Below the pieces are notes generated by a model. That model did not search any database, was not told where the DNA came from, and saw only the letters and a program-made list of their open reading frames with translations. Positions 1 to 11,871 of a stretch of 64,000 nt of DNA are shown in pieces (position 1 is the stretch's first letter; every line of letters begins with the position of its first letter). The translations under genes were made by a program, and so were the position numbers. This DNA comes from Syncephalis fuscata (Eukaryota > Zoopagomycota > Zoopagomycetes > Zoopagales > Piptocephalidaceae), in assembly GCA_025786725.1 (NCBI GenBank), contig JAHLTZ010000021.1, positions 410,528 to 474,527 on the forward strand. Direction: 5' to 3'.

Positions 1-67
1 TAGTTATCATGTGTTTCTATCCATCATATAATTAGTAAACAATCGTAAATGTTAAATAGTAACTTAC

Positions 68-2404
68 CACGTTCATAGAATCGAGCAAATAATCTTGAAA
101 CCCGTTCAGACATAACAGCTTTTCTGAATTCTTCTGGATCATTTAATGATTTGGCACTCATAGGCACAGCATAAGGATCAATGGCTGCCTCCAACGCTAT
201 TAATCATTCATATATATATATATGAATATATATAAATATAAATATTACGTTAATTAAATGATCATTCATTGATCGTATCTTCATTTTATTACCTTGATTC
301 CAAGAAAGACGTCGATCAGCAGACATAAACTGCAATCGAGGAAAGTTAGGTGCTTGTCGATCCGATAACGCTTTCCGTGCCACTTGAGCCAGTGTGGATT
401 CAACAACATCACGTGTATCGACCTAAATGAATAAGTACGTGTATTTATTAATGAAATTTAAATAACTTACTAGTGATTTAGGTGAAGGTTTAACCGGTGG
501 TTCAAGCAGTTCATTAGATGATAATTTATGTTTATTAAGTTGCGATATTGACTTGTGTTTTGTTGCTATGGTATGATTACTATGGTTGCTGTTATTGGTA
601 TTAGTGGTGGATCGTTCAGGTACAGTAGACAAATCACACTCTGATGCTGAATCAACATTGGATGTAGTAGCATTAGAGGCATGTTCTGTACTCGATTCAA
701 TATCGCCACCAATACTTGTCTAGTGTACCATTAGTATTTAATTATTATGATTACTATTACCCTAGCATTACAAATACTTACTCGTTTTTTACGGGAAATG
801 GCTTTGCGTAATGGATTCTTTAAACGGGCCTGAGTCCATACATTTTTAATTTCTTTGGCAATAGTCCGTCCACGTCTCAACAAATGTGAATCAGATGTTA
901 CTGAGCGTGTATCGTCATGATCGTTATCCTCATAGTGTATTTGCGGTATGGCTTCTCTATGGTAATCCGTATGGCGCTGTCTCACTGTACTGTTATGCTG
1001 TGCAGCAAATGGTAGACTTGTATCCACTTGATGTCCTGTTCTTTCAATAGGTGGTGTCATTTGCTGACTACCATCATGACTATCAAATGGTGATGGAATA
1101 GTTGGTAGTCTAGGCGATAATGGTCGACTTGAGTCAGGAAATTGGTCAGAACGCGGTGAACCTGTCCATGATGCAGCACGGGCATGCATCATTCGTTCTC
1201 CTTGTTGTTCACGTATTCGATTCAGTGGATTATAATTACTATCGGCCATTTGGGCATACATGTTTTCATATCGTCCTTTTAGATCTGCTTTACATCTTTC
1301 ACTTCGATCCCATGTGGCATCTGATATGTGCATATCTTGTTTATCCTCTGTAGATACTAAATAACCACAATAGGTTATTAATATTGCCATATTATTATTA
1401 TTGCAGTATTTAATCAGTATAATACGATTAACCTACCAGTATAAGGGGATACAGGACGGGCTCTTCGTATTGTCTCGCTTAAAGATCGACCTTCAAGTAG
1501 AGATGCATCAGGTAGACGTAGAAATGAGGCATCGCCTTGAGATCCATTCACCATACCATTGGCACGCCGTTGTTCTGCATGTCCACGTGTCATACGTGAT
1601 AGCTCCAATACATCTTCATCTTTTACTGATGACAACAGTGACTGTAACTGATCTTCATCGTTATCATCTCCTCCATCTTCTAGATCTTGTTGGTTATTAT
1701 CAACTAGACTGGTGCTTTGCACATTGAATATGCTTTGGGTGTTTGGTCGAATATTAGGCTTTTGTTCTTTAGCTGTGTGATAGCGTGGTACATTGCCTGC
1801 TGATAGTTGTTTACGATCTAAAGGGGCCGATGATAATGGCACTGCCGAAAGACTTGACGTTGATCGATGAAACATAGCATCTGAAATAGCTAATAAATAC
1901 ATAGGATTAATTAGTCATTTACAAACTAATATATATATATATATATATAAATAGAGGCTTACCAGGTCTATTTTGAGAAGGTGCTACCGGCGTTGTATCC
2001 TCTTCAGTTAAGCCATATCCATGTGACACGCGATTTATCCAGTCTGCATTCATAACGCGCCGTGTTTCTGCCACCCAAGCCGCTACTTGTGAGTGCCGCT
2101 TACCTGGTGTTTCGGACCGCATTTCTCCCGCTGCTGCTGGCGGCAAGGCCGTAGGTGTGGCCAATGGGCTTTTGGGCCCAGAACGTGTGCGATCATGCAT
2201 AGTACGACGAGCAACTGAAGAACCAAGTATACCGGGAGAGCCGGGTGCTTCTGGTACTGTTGGAACACGACTCGTATTTAGCGGTAGATAGAGTCGCGGT
2301 TGTTGACGTCTAGTTGCTAGGCCGCCAATGGGTTCGTCTGGTGAATCGTGACGATGGCGACCATCGGTCATCATTAACTTGTTTTGTCCTGTATCACGCT
2401 CCAT
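68..2404 (-). CDS. Hypothetical disordered protein, 3' end beyond window
   Basis: A multi-exon gene reads leftwards: exons 1963..2404, 1437..1880, 782..1356, 471..719, 293..422 and 68..196, each bounded by GT-AG signals on the minus strand, with a donor at 67 leading out of the window. The start is the ATG at 2404 (first residues MERDTGQNKLMM). Most of the product is Ser/Pro/Asp-rich and looks intrinsically disordered. More ordered blocks are RYENMYAQMADSNYNPLNRI in exon 3 and the segments around LEAAIDPYAVPMSAKSLNDP and ERVSRLFARFYERG in the last visible exon. A basic cluster (KNPLRKAISRKKR) ends exon 3. I do not recognise the family, and no function is assigned. Frame continuity across several introns makes the gene real; the start codon is less certain. 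Confidence 0.6.
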
Positions 2405-3015
2405 TAATAAACAATAAGCTGCTAGTACTGGTTAGTTGATAGGACCGGCAGCAACACTGCCGTAACAGTGGCCCAGATAGGAAATAGCAGCTGTAGTTAT
2501 TAAGAGGAGAGAATGTTGTAGCGATGAAGCCAATCGCAGTAAATTTGAAATAGAGGCTGGTCAATAATAAACCGTTGACAAAGAATAGTTTGACAAGAGT
2601 ACAAATAGAATTGAAATGCAAAGAACGAAAAGCGCATATACTCACAAGAATGGATCTAATAGCTGTTGGAACAAATAGATAGGAACAAAAAGTGAAACGA
2701 GTATTGTGTAATAAACAAACTATATATATATTTATAGATAGAGATAAAGATAGAGATAGATAGATAGATACATATCTCGAGCCACCTTGTCCTGTTCACA
2801 CTGTTATTTGCTCTTCCACGTGCGTAAATAAGACTGCACGTGTCAAGTAGCGCTAATAAATACAGAATGTAAAAGTAGAAATGAATAAAAAGATAACATT
2901 ATTAATGTTTTTCATTGCTTGGCATAGTAATTAATATAAGCCATTTTAGTCAAATCGGACTATAAAATAAAACACTTTTTATTTATTTATTTAATTGACT
3001 GCTTATTTATTCAGC
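2405..3015. other. Intergenic, with TAGA microsatellite
   Basis: This gap lies between the 5' end of the hypothetical gene and the 3' end of MAK5, both leftward. It presumably holds the promoter of the hypothetical gene. A short TAGA/GATA tract sits at about 2737..2771. No other gene signal is seen. Confidence 0.5.
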
Positions 3016-6000
3016 TTATTGTTCACCACGACGGCGTTTACGTTTAAGGACTTTTGCATCATGAATAGCCGACGTTTTATCAATAGTGGGTAATGCATCT
3101 TTTTCTATCATATTATACTATATTAATGCATAGTTAATTAATAAAGATGATTATAACTTACGGTCAGCGTTTAGTAATCGTTCGGCCAAATCTCTAACAA
3201 CACCGCTAGTTAAATAGCGGCCAGATGAACCGCGCGGTACTAATGACTGTGATAGCATTTGGTCAAGTTGTTGTTTCAATTTCTGAACCTTGGCCTTTTG
3301 GCGTGCTTGTTGTTCAATGCTTTCTTCGTTATCATCATCGGCAATATGGCTAGCTCCACCTTTTCGTTTAGTATGGCTATTTATATTAAGTAATATCAAT
3401 CAGTATTATTACCCTATGAATCCATTATGACTACTTACATTGTATCGTCCAATTCAATATCCATCATTTCAGCATGTTTAATTAGCCATTCATCATCGTG
3501 TCGACGCTAAATAGCCACCACAATTGATTATTAACTAAACTCTTCGTTTATATAAATAATTACCTTTTGTACTGAATGTTCTTGTTTATCAATTTGTTTA
3601 GCTAATTGGATTCGCTTTTTTAATTCAGCTACAATAATTTGATCGACAGGAAATTCTGGAATACCATTGTCTATATTGAATAATAGCAATATTAGATTCT
3701 ACACAGTAAATAAATCTAATAGCCTACGCTTCTTTAATACTTGACATAATTTACGATAACTCGTTAATTCATCGGGACTACATAACATGGCACTAATGCC
3801 TTCTCGACCAGCACGTGCTGTACGTCCACTGCGATGTACATAAATCTAATAAATATGTAAAGTTAGAGATGCAACGATGATCATTTTGCATCTTACCTCT
3901 CCTGAACGTGGTAGCTGATAATGAATAACATGTTCTACAAATGGAATATCTAAACCACGTGCGGCTACATCACTAGCAATTAAAACGGCTCGTTCATCAG
4001 ACTTGAATCTATTATTGTTCAGTGAAGTACATGATTAATATCTATATATATATATATTATATTTATACAATATAACGATAGCTTACCGATCTACATTCTT
4101 TAAACGCTGTCTTTGTTGCATCTGGGCATGTAATCCATAGACATTAATACGTAGTAGTTTGAATAATGGCAATATACGGCGGATGCAGTCAATACTATTA
4201 GTAAAGATTAAAGTTCGGCCTGGATATCGGCATAAAAAGTAGTACAAATAAAGATCCTAATAAAAACAATAATGACAATGCTTAATTACACTATACTATA
4301 TTACATTACATTATATTATCTATTTTATTTACCTTATCTTCTTTTAAGCAGTCAATGCGTACTTCAACAAGACTTTCAGCTACTGCTTCGGCACGAGTAA
4401 CATCAACAACTTTTGGTTCTGCACTACTAAATTCAATTCGATCCAATAGATTTTCTAATAAATAAAGTATTAGATAATTAAGTTATAGTTAATAAGCCAC
4501 TTACGTAGATTTGCTTCACTGGCTTTAGCAGAACTTTCCGCCTTTTTCTGATTCTTTGCACCACGTTTATGTAACTGTAAGTTATGATTTAAAGTAGCTG
4601 AAAAGATAAACGTTTGTCGACGAGATGGTCGTTTATCTAAATAGGCCCATAAGCTACTAGTCAATCTATTTATTGCATTTCGACTTACGTTTAGTTTCAG
4701 CATCACTGGATGCCACTTTATCAGAAGCATGCCATTCACTTGTTCTATTATTTTAATTAGAATGATTAGTCAAAAGCATTACATTGTTAATTACATACTT
4801 TTCTTTAAGAGAAATAGCAGATAAAATAAATTCTAATTCTTTAAAATGACCTGATTCAAGCATACGATCTGCTTCATCCAATACTAGGAAACGTAAGCGA
4901 CGAATATGGGCTCTATAATCATCGTTCTAATTTTGTTATTATTAGTAGTAGTATAAGTATTAATAAAATACATATACATATATATATATATATATATGTA
5001 TGTTATTACACTACTTACTTCTGACATAATTTCCCATAATCGACCAGGAGTAGCTACCAAAATATCTGGATGTTGCTTAAGCATTCTTTCCTGCTTCTGT
5101 ACTGACATGCCACCAACAATCACTGCCACCTAATCCAGCATTACTATTATCTATACTATGCAGCTATAGTATCCAAATACTTACTTTGACAGACAACTGT
5201 TGAGATACAGCAACTAAATGATCTTTTACTTGAATGGCCAACTCGCGTGTTGGTGCTAGAATCAATGCACTCAAACCACGACTTCCTCTTGCTTCCAAGT
5301 CAGGTAATTTGGCCAAATACTGAAGAATTGGCAATCCAAATGCCAATGTTTTACCCGATCCCTATAATTAATCAATTAATTAAGATATAAATAACTCCTA
5401 ATCTATTTATATAAATTACAAACCGTTTCAGCTGCTCCAATAATATCCTGTTTCTTGAGCGAGAATGGCAAAGTTTCTGCTTGAATTCTTGTAGGCTGTG
5501 TATAACCGAGAGTTTTCAACGTTTCAACTAGTGGCTGTACTAATCCCAAATTGTCCCATGCTGAACCATCTTCTAATTATATTAACATTAACCGCTTAGA
5601 TATCTATACTATTAATTACCTGCAGTAGTCTTTGCTGAGCTATTATTGGCTTCCTTTGCTGTTTCGTATTCGTTGGTAGCTTTCTTCGTTTTAGTTTTAT
5701 TCTTCGTTGTATCTGGTTTCTCCGTATTTTGTTCATGATTTGCAACCACCAATGGCTTAGTCTTTGGTTTCTTGGAAGGCACTGGCTCAGCCTCTTCAAC
5801 AAAATCATCAATGTGTATAAATCCTTGCATCTCTTCCTCAGTCAATGGTGTTTCATGCTGTGCCATTAATGATACATTATTTTTGGTGTCACTTTTGGTG
5901 GATCGTGCCTAATAAAAGTATTAATATTTATATCTCTATTATTCTATACACCACTTACTTTGAATCGACAAACTCTTCCCGTATTGTCATCGCCTTCCCA

Positions 6001-6240
6001 TAAACATTCAACGTCATCTACTTCTTCTAAACATAAGAAACCTCCTAGATTGTCATCTCCGTGAATAATACCACTGGGGGCAGTTACTTGTTTCCAAGAC
6101 AAATGGCTGCCTCCAATGAATTCACTAGACGTTGTCTGTTGTTCATTACTGGCTGCTTGTTGTTCGTTATTGGCCATTTGTTCGCGAGCACGTTTTCCAG
6201 GCCCACGCTTTTTACGTGAACGCTTACGTTCCGCCTGCAT
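3016..6240 (-). CDS. MAK5: ATP-dependent RNA helicase Mak5/DDX24
   Basis: DEAD-box helicase of the Mak5/DDX24 family, known for nucleolar 60S ribosome assembly. Sixteen exons: 5959..6240, 5620..5908, 5424..5572, 5185..5361, 5019..5129, 4799..4926, 4689..4744, 4505..4636, 4333..4454, 4087..4256, 3897..4008, 3728..3845, 3564..3670, 3439..3506, 3162..3376, 3016..3104; the sum gives 774 aa. Visible motifs in order: a basic start ([17 protein letters not shown]); the family-specific segment with WKQV and [17 protein letters not shown]; motif I AAETGSGKT (about residue 238); PTRELA; TPGR; DEAD in [10 protein letters not shown] (about 353); SAT in FIFSATL (about 410); ARGLDIP (about 557); [13 protein letters not shown] (about 580). 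The tail is basic ([10 protein letters not shown]). The insert between motif Ia and SAT with a long charged stretch is typical of Mak5. The start chosen is the ATG at 6240; an upstream in-frame ATG exists but looks like leader. Confidence 0.93.
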
Positions 6241-6883
6241 TGTATCATTCTGCGTGTTCAAAACAGCTACCATTATAATAGATGATAATAAAGTTAAAAG
6301 AACCAAGGTTAAAAAAAAGAAAAATTAAAACAAATATCAAACTGATTTGGCCCTCGTTAATGGTATTATTTCGAGTCATTTTCACTCTCCACTCTACAAC
6401 AGCAAAGTTGAGTGCTTCATGATTTGCACTTAGCAATGGATGAGACACACACACGCACATAGTAACTCGCGTTGCATCTAGCATCACTTTGGTAGGGGTA
6501 AGCCGTTTACTTGCTAGTGATAGGTTCCTTTTTTACTCCTTGTGCACTCTCTCCTCTCCTTTCAGCGCGTTCGAGGTTTAACATTGGTGTTACTAAACAG
6601 TTTTCGGTCAAATCAACTCACAAAGGATGCATCCCGGGTAGACAACTCCGCCCCGAAACTATTTTAATAACTCACTCTCCGCCACTCTTTTAACTGTTGT
6701 TCTCCTATTGTTCCCCACTTACACCACTGCTACTTGCTTACCACTGACTCATCTGGCCTCCCTGCCCACCTATTATCGCTGCCACTTACACTGCTTAACA
6801 CTGCTTGCATAGCAACCTTTTCTTTTTTCTATTCGTTGGTTGAAACCCGTTTGCGCAAACTACATTGATTTACAGTTGCCAAA
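6241..6883. promoter_or_regulatory. Divergent promoter region MAK5 / PITP
   Basis: About 640 bases separate the starts of the leftward MAK5 gene and the rightward PITP gene. The right half is C/T-rich with many CACT and CCACT motifs on the + strand. It must hold both promoters; no individual factor site is claimed. Confidence 0.5.
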
Positions 6884-8349
6884 ATGTTGATGAAAGAGTA
6901 TCGCGTCGTAATGAACTGTACTGAAGAGGAGTACCAGGTTGGCCAGCTATATGCTGTGGCCGAACAGAGCAAGGAAGAGACTGGCGATGATGGCGATGGT
7001 GTCAAGGTCGAAAAGAACGAGCCTTATGACAATCCCGAGCAAGGCAAAGGTCAATACACATACAAGATTTACTACTTGACCAAGTAAGTCACTGGGCCGG
7101 TAATGGCGGTAACGGCAACAGATGACCACTTGACGCGAAAAGTGACACGAAAGGCCATCATATCATTTATGAATAGCCCCATTAGGTCATGTGGCGACAG
7201 TCTTGCATCGGACATCGGTTATAGATGTCTGTATGCGTGTGCAACGTGCTGGTGTGCATAGCATCTGTTTGCTCCTATCTATGCACCATTAGTCACATGT
7301 CTACGACAAGGCATAGATGCATTCTGGATAGTATGTGGACAGACAAATACTAACGATATATGTGTGTACACATAATAGTAAAGTACCTGGATGGGTTCGT
7401 AAATTGGCACCGGCTGGTGCTTTGGAACTGTACGAAGAGGCCTGGAATGGTTATCCCTACTGCAAAACTAGTAAGTGGCGTGTGTTTCTACATTATAGAC
7501 AAATGTTAATTATAGATGATTAACACGCTTATTCACCGGTTAATAGTTCTTACAGTAAGTCATTCAATGCTTTAATAGATTGTATATTTATTATGCTTTA
7601 TAAATAGAACGGTTACATGAAGGATAACTTTAAATTAATCATTGAGACCCAGCATGTTGGCAATAGTCGTGGTGAAATTGAAAATGTAAGTAATTGTAGT
7701 ATATACACACATATATTATAGCACAATCTAATAAATGTTATTATTATAGGCACTTAATCTTACGCCAGAACAGCTAAAGACACGTCAAGTAGAGATATTA
7801 GATATTGCCAATGAAAAGGTATCCAAAAAGGATTACCGTGAGGATCAAGATCCAACCAAATTCAAGAGTGAAAAGACCGGACGTGGTCCACTTACCGGTG
7901 ACTGGATTGTAAGTTAATGAATGCTTTATTCCAATATATATATATATATAACCAACTATTAAATAGGCTACAGTTGATCCAGTCATGACATGTTACAAAC
8001 TGGTTACAATTGAATTCAAATGGTTTGGACTTCAAGGCAAGGTGGAAAGTTTTATTGCTGAAGTACGTAACTAGCTTTATTTAATAATGCAAAACACTAA
8101 TAATTTTATTTATTAAACTATATTATAGTCTGTTCGCACACTGTTCGTCAACTTTGGGCGTAAACTCTTCTGCTGGACCGATAAATGGTACGGCATGACT
8201 ATGGACGACATTCGTGCACTTGAAGAAAAGACAAAACATGATTTGGATGAAGTAAGTATATGTATTAAGATATATATATTGTACAATAATCTAACTGTAT
8301 TGATCTATAGAAACGCAAGGCAAAGGATGCTGCTGCCTCCTCCTCTTAA
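6884..8349 (+). CDS. Class I phosphatidylinositol transfer protein
   Basis: A single-domain START-like lipid transfer protein that exchanges phosphatidylinositol and phosphatidylcholine between membranes. Eight exons: 6884..7083, 7379..7470, 7547..7554, 7608..7685, 7750..7908, 7967..8062, 8129..8251, 8311..8349, giving 264 aa, the usual length of metazoan PITP-alpha/beta. The start [20 protein letters not shown] is the canonical PITP N-terminus. Further family blocks are [63 protein letters not shown], and LFCWTDKW near the end. The product ends at a short [12 protein letters not shown] tail. Intron 1 is unusually long (295 nt) and has a TACTAAC branch site at 7349..7355. Exon 3 is only 8 nt, and its inclusion restores the conserved residues between YCKT and NGYMKDNF. 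The class is typical of animals, amoebae and oomycetes and is not general in fungi, where Sec14-type proteins usually do this job. Confidence 0.93.
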
Positions 8350-8663
8350 TGACCAGTTATAATACATTTATCTCATGATAATACGTTGTGTGTAATGACT
8401 TTATAGACGTGTAAAGCAGTGACACATTTCTCTTGGACCATTATAGTGGGCGGACCAATTCATTATTATCATCATTAACACATCAACATCTATTGATTTT
8501 TTTCAAATACATCTTTACTTCCGAATATTTGATTTTATTATTGCAATTTATGCAATTAATTACGACTGTTATAGTCATCCATGTAACCGTGTAATGCAAT
8601 GATTGTTAAACCAGACTAATAGCATTGTAATATATGCGGTTTAGTTATCTATTTATTTATAAG
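8350..8663. other. 3' flanks of PITP and F-box pseudogene
   Basis: AT-rich intergenic sequence between two convergent units. It is probably the PITP 3' UTR and poly(A) region; no gene is seen. Confidence 0.5.
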
Positions 8664-10236
8664 TTAATAGGACAGATCAATGACGGTATGGCCATCATCT
8701 TGGTGTAAAAGCAATGCAATCATTGTATTATATACAAATCCTATTTCTGTGGATTGAGTTGTATCGTTTATACCCAGTGGCTTACTACGCTTTAGATTGA
8801 TTAAATCAAGCATTACATATGAGTGCCATTTGTTTGATTTGCATAGCATAATACCTAGGATGTGACAGCTATTTTTGTTTAAATAGTTTTGTGTATTTGG
8901 CAAAAAGTGGCGTAGTAAGATGGGCTTTAATGTTTTGTTTGTAATATGTGACTTGATCGTGCCATCTATTAGACTGTAAATGGTCCAGTCATTATTTACC
9001 ATAATCAATACTTAACTTTAGAAAAGAGCAACTAATCGTTTAGTATCAATTGATTGTGCCCGAAGCGGCTTGTGGCCAGCGATAGAAGTTGCTGAATCAG
9101 TCTGTGTGGGCTGTGTTGAAATTAAGACTGGATTTAATGATTGACCATCAGTTACTTAATTTTTGGTTGAGAAAAAGACTTCATGCGCATACTGAAAACG
9201 AGTACAGGATTGTTGTCGAGTCGTCGAATTAAACTATAGGCTTTCACGCCACAAGCAATTGTGTACTCTCCTCGTAATAGGCACCGAGGACTATCATTAA
9301 GCTGGGTGACGGAGAATTGCCAAACACTCCAGCGTAGGCGGTCTGTTTCGCCAATAATTTTATTTGCACTTTAAAAAACAGTAGCTGTAGTCTCGGTGAC
9401 GCGCTGTATGAAGAATGTCTTTTGGATACTTTCGACATTTCCTAAGCACATACGACGTGTAACGGCATTGAATACCCGCACTGTTTTAGTGCTTCGTAGC
9501 AATCGTCGATCTTCCTTCGTTCTAAATAACAAATAAGAATCCAACGGCCACGAATAGAGATACTTTTACTAAAGTAACTACTAAGCTGACACGGTGGCAC
9601 AAATGCCATTTGACGTATTGGCCAAATAAAATATTTGACTTGCATTGCTTGTATATTCTTCTGTGGCAACTGCAAATCTATCTGATACGTCAAGTGTTTG
9701 TATTCTAGTTTTTGGGTCAATATTACTGTAGCATACTTTACGTAAACGCCAAAAGCGATGTTTGCTTGATTTTCCTATGGATCGGCATTGTTCAATAACG
9801 CCACAATCACTTATTGTATCTGTGGTATAGGGCATCCATTGAAGTACTGCTACACGCGCGTTGTTAAATGTGCTAGTTATCACTTTATGTAGCAAATTCA
9901 GTCTATCCTTGAACCAATTTGCTTCAGTGCCACTTCGATGGCAAAACGCACGAAATCAATTAATATTATCATCATTCAATCGTGTAATGTTAATGGTTTG
10001 CTTAATTGACAATATTAGTTGTCCAGATAGCTGTAATGTACGGATATATCATACCAGCCATTGCACTTTTATATCGTTTTTCAGCAAGTAGCGTTTGTGA
10101 TATCTTTGTCACCAAAAATACTGCTGCAAACTAATACAGCTCCACAGCCAGGGACAAGACGAAGCAAATAAAACAAGTAACTTTTTGTCAACAAATACTA
10201 TAAGGCGCCCAACAACAAGTACAAAATATACTTTAT
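8664..10236 (-). pseudogene. Decayed copy of F-box-family gene
   Basis: This stretch is a diverged relative of the F-box-like genes at 33,178 and 35,549. Shared blocks, read leftwards, include WLWSCI near the N-terminus, CGVIEQC.SIG...HRFWRLRKVC, FIWPIRQMAF.PPCQLSSYF, SISIRGRWIL and the C-terminal end (NDWTIYSLIDGTI ... DGHTVIDLSY). The position equivalent to the start codon (10234..10236) reads ATA, not ATG. In-frame stops follow within the F-box segment (for example after QQYFW and QWLV), and the rest is spread over at least three frames. It is therefore a dead paralogue. Its much greater divergence than the pair at 33-37 kb shows the family is old in this genome. Confidence 0.85.
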
Positions 10237-10655
10237 ACTCAATAAAAATACTAATTAAATGGCCAAAAGCCAGTGCGCGTCATCATCTTTAGTGCACTTA
10301 TACGATGTGTGACAGTAATTAGATTTCGGCCAACTCAACATCTTCATTTTTGTGACCAATATAGCTATAGTGGATGCTAGATTGACTTGGATTTGCCGCG
10401 ATATGTTATAATTACAATAATGTGTAAATTGGTATATTTACTAACATATGCCATGTACCTTGATGTTTAGCAACTATACATCAATAGAAAATAAGCATAA
10501 TTATATAATCTTAACTTATACATTAATTCTACGACTTGTGTTATTTATATTTTATATATTTGTATCTATTCAATTATACAAACTTTTATTATTAAACATA
10601 TGGTTTTATTTATATAATCAATTCATCACAAAAACAAACTATAAATAATAGTCTT
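10237..10655. other. AT-rich intergenic
   Basis: Mostly A/T sequence between the pseudogene and the 3' end of the YlxR-domain gene. No convincing coding exon is seen. Confidence 0.5.
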
Positions 10656-11813
10656 TTATTGATAATAAAACTGCCATCGCCATAAAGCAATGACCAATGA
10701 TTGAGTTTCCTCATTACAAAGTAATGCAAGTCTAAGTGTTGTCTTATTTGTTTTCCGCAATCCTAATGCGCCACGGATCATTTCCAACTCTTTAACTGTT
10801 AATATTTCGCCAAAATCAAATATTGGTGAATTTCCTGCCTCAAATCGCTTATTGGTTATTGGTCTAACTGTTGATGTCGCAGGAATGATTAAATAGCCAT
10901 TGTAATGACGCGTTACCGGTAATTTCGATTCCGTAGTAAACACTTCATTTACACTGTCGAATACTGCAGTCGGTGCTGGATAGAAAAGACACGGATTCGG
11001 CTGGTTGACCACTTGCTTGCCAATCGTTATAGCTGAATTAGCATCTTTATCGTCTTTGATGGCTTGTGTCGATTTACGTAAACGCATTTGGTGAATAATA
11101 CATGCTTGTACAAGACGCCGCATTTCAAGCGCAACATCTCGAGCAAGTAACGAGCCAACAAACTCGGCCATATCTGAACGAATAAAAGCATCAACATTAA
11201 TACGCCCCTGTACACCTATAGATATCCACTTTAATTAATATATAGTATTTCTACTGCAGTCCACATTATAATTACTTTTCTCTTTTAACATATCAATGGC
11301 GGCATGACGACCGGTGAGCCAGTAGCCAACACCGCGACGACGTGCCTGACCACCTAGCCCATCGGGTACAAACCATACATGCTCAGTTTCTGGATCAATT
11401 ACTTTGACAAATCGTATCATTAATTCTATTTGCGTATATCGGTGTCTTGATTAAGCTGCCATAAACATTATTTATTCTTTACTTACTGTACGGCTGCATT
11501 CGTCGCGAGAACAAGCATAAACGCAATGGAGATTTAAGTATACTTACTATTATTGATAATTACTATTATAGTACTACATTGTGCCTACTAACGTGTACTT
11601 ACCAAGTGGATTCAAAGCCATGTCTTGTTCAACTGCCGTCAAAGCTTCTGGTGATTTAGTTGACAGTAATGGCGGATGCCTATTCTTATAGCCCTGTTTA
11701 CGATAGTAGTGAATGCCTGACCCATAACGACATTGTACGCCGCCACTCCTTGGAAATAATTGCCAAGGACGTGTTATCGTTGCAGCTATTCTACACGCCC
11801 AGTTTAACGTCAT
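10656..11813 (-). CDS. YlxR/DUF448-domain protein, probably mitochondrial
   Basis: Four exons (11603..11813, 11487..11546, 11276..11425, 10656..11215) give 326 aa. Exon 1 begins MTLNWACRIAATITRPWQLF, an Arg-rich, acid-free start suited to mitochondrial import. Exons 2-3 encode the YlxR/DUF448 core: RLCLFSRRMQPYKLMIRFVK, then WFVPDGLGGQARRRGVGYWL and TGRHAAIDMLKEK. This mirrors the bacterial pattern R-x-C-x-x-[ST]-[GR]... LIRFV ... D...G...GRG.W. The helical C-terminal block (VQGRINVDAFIRSDMAEFVG ... LVQACIIHQMRL) matches the C-terminal extension of alphaproteobacterial members. In bacteria YlxR (RnpM) is an RNA-binding protein that modulates RNase P; a role in mitochondrial RNA or translation is inference. 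The rest of the C-terminus is unrecognised. The start is the only ATG that keeps the leader. Confidence 0.75.
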
Positions 11814-11871
11814 GAATTGCAATACAATAAAACAAAATAAAAAGAAGAGAAAATGTATTTATTACGCCTTA

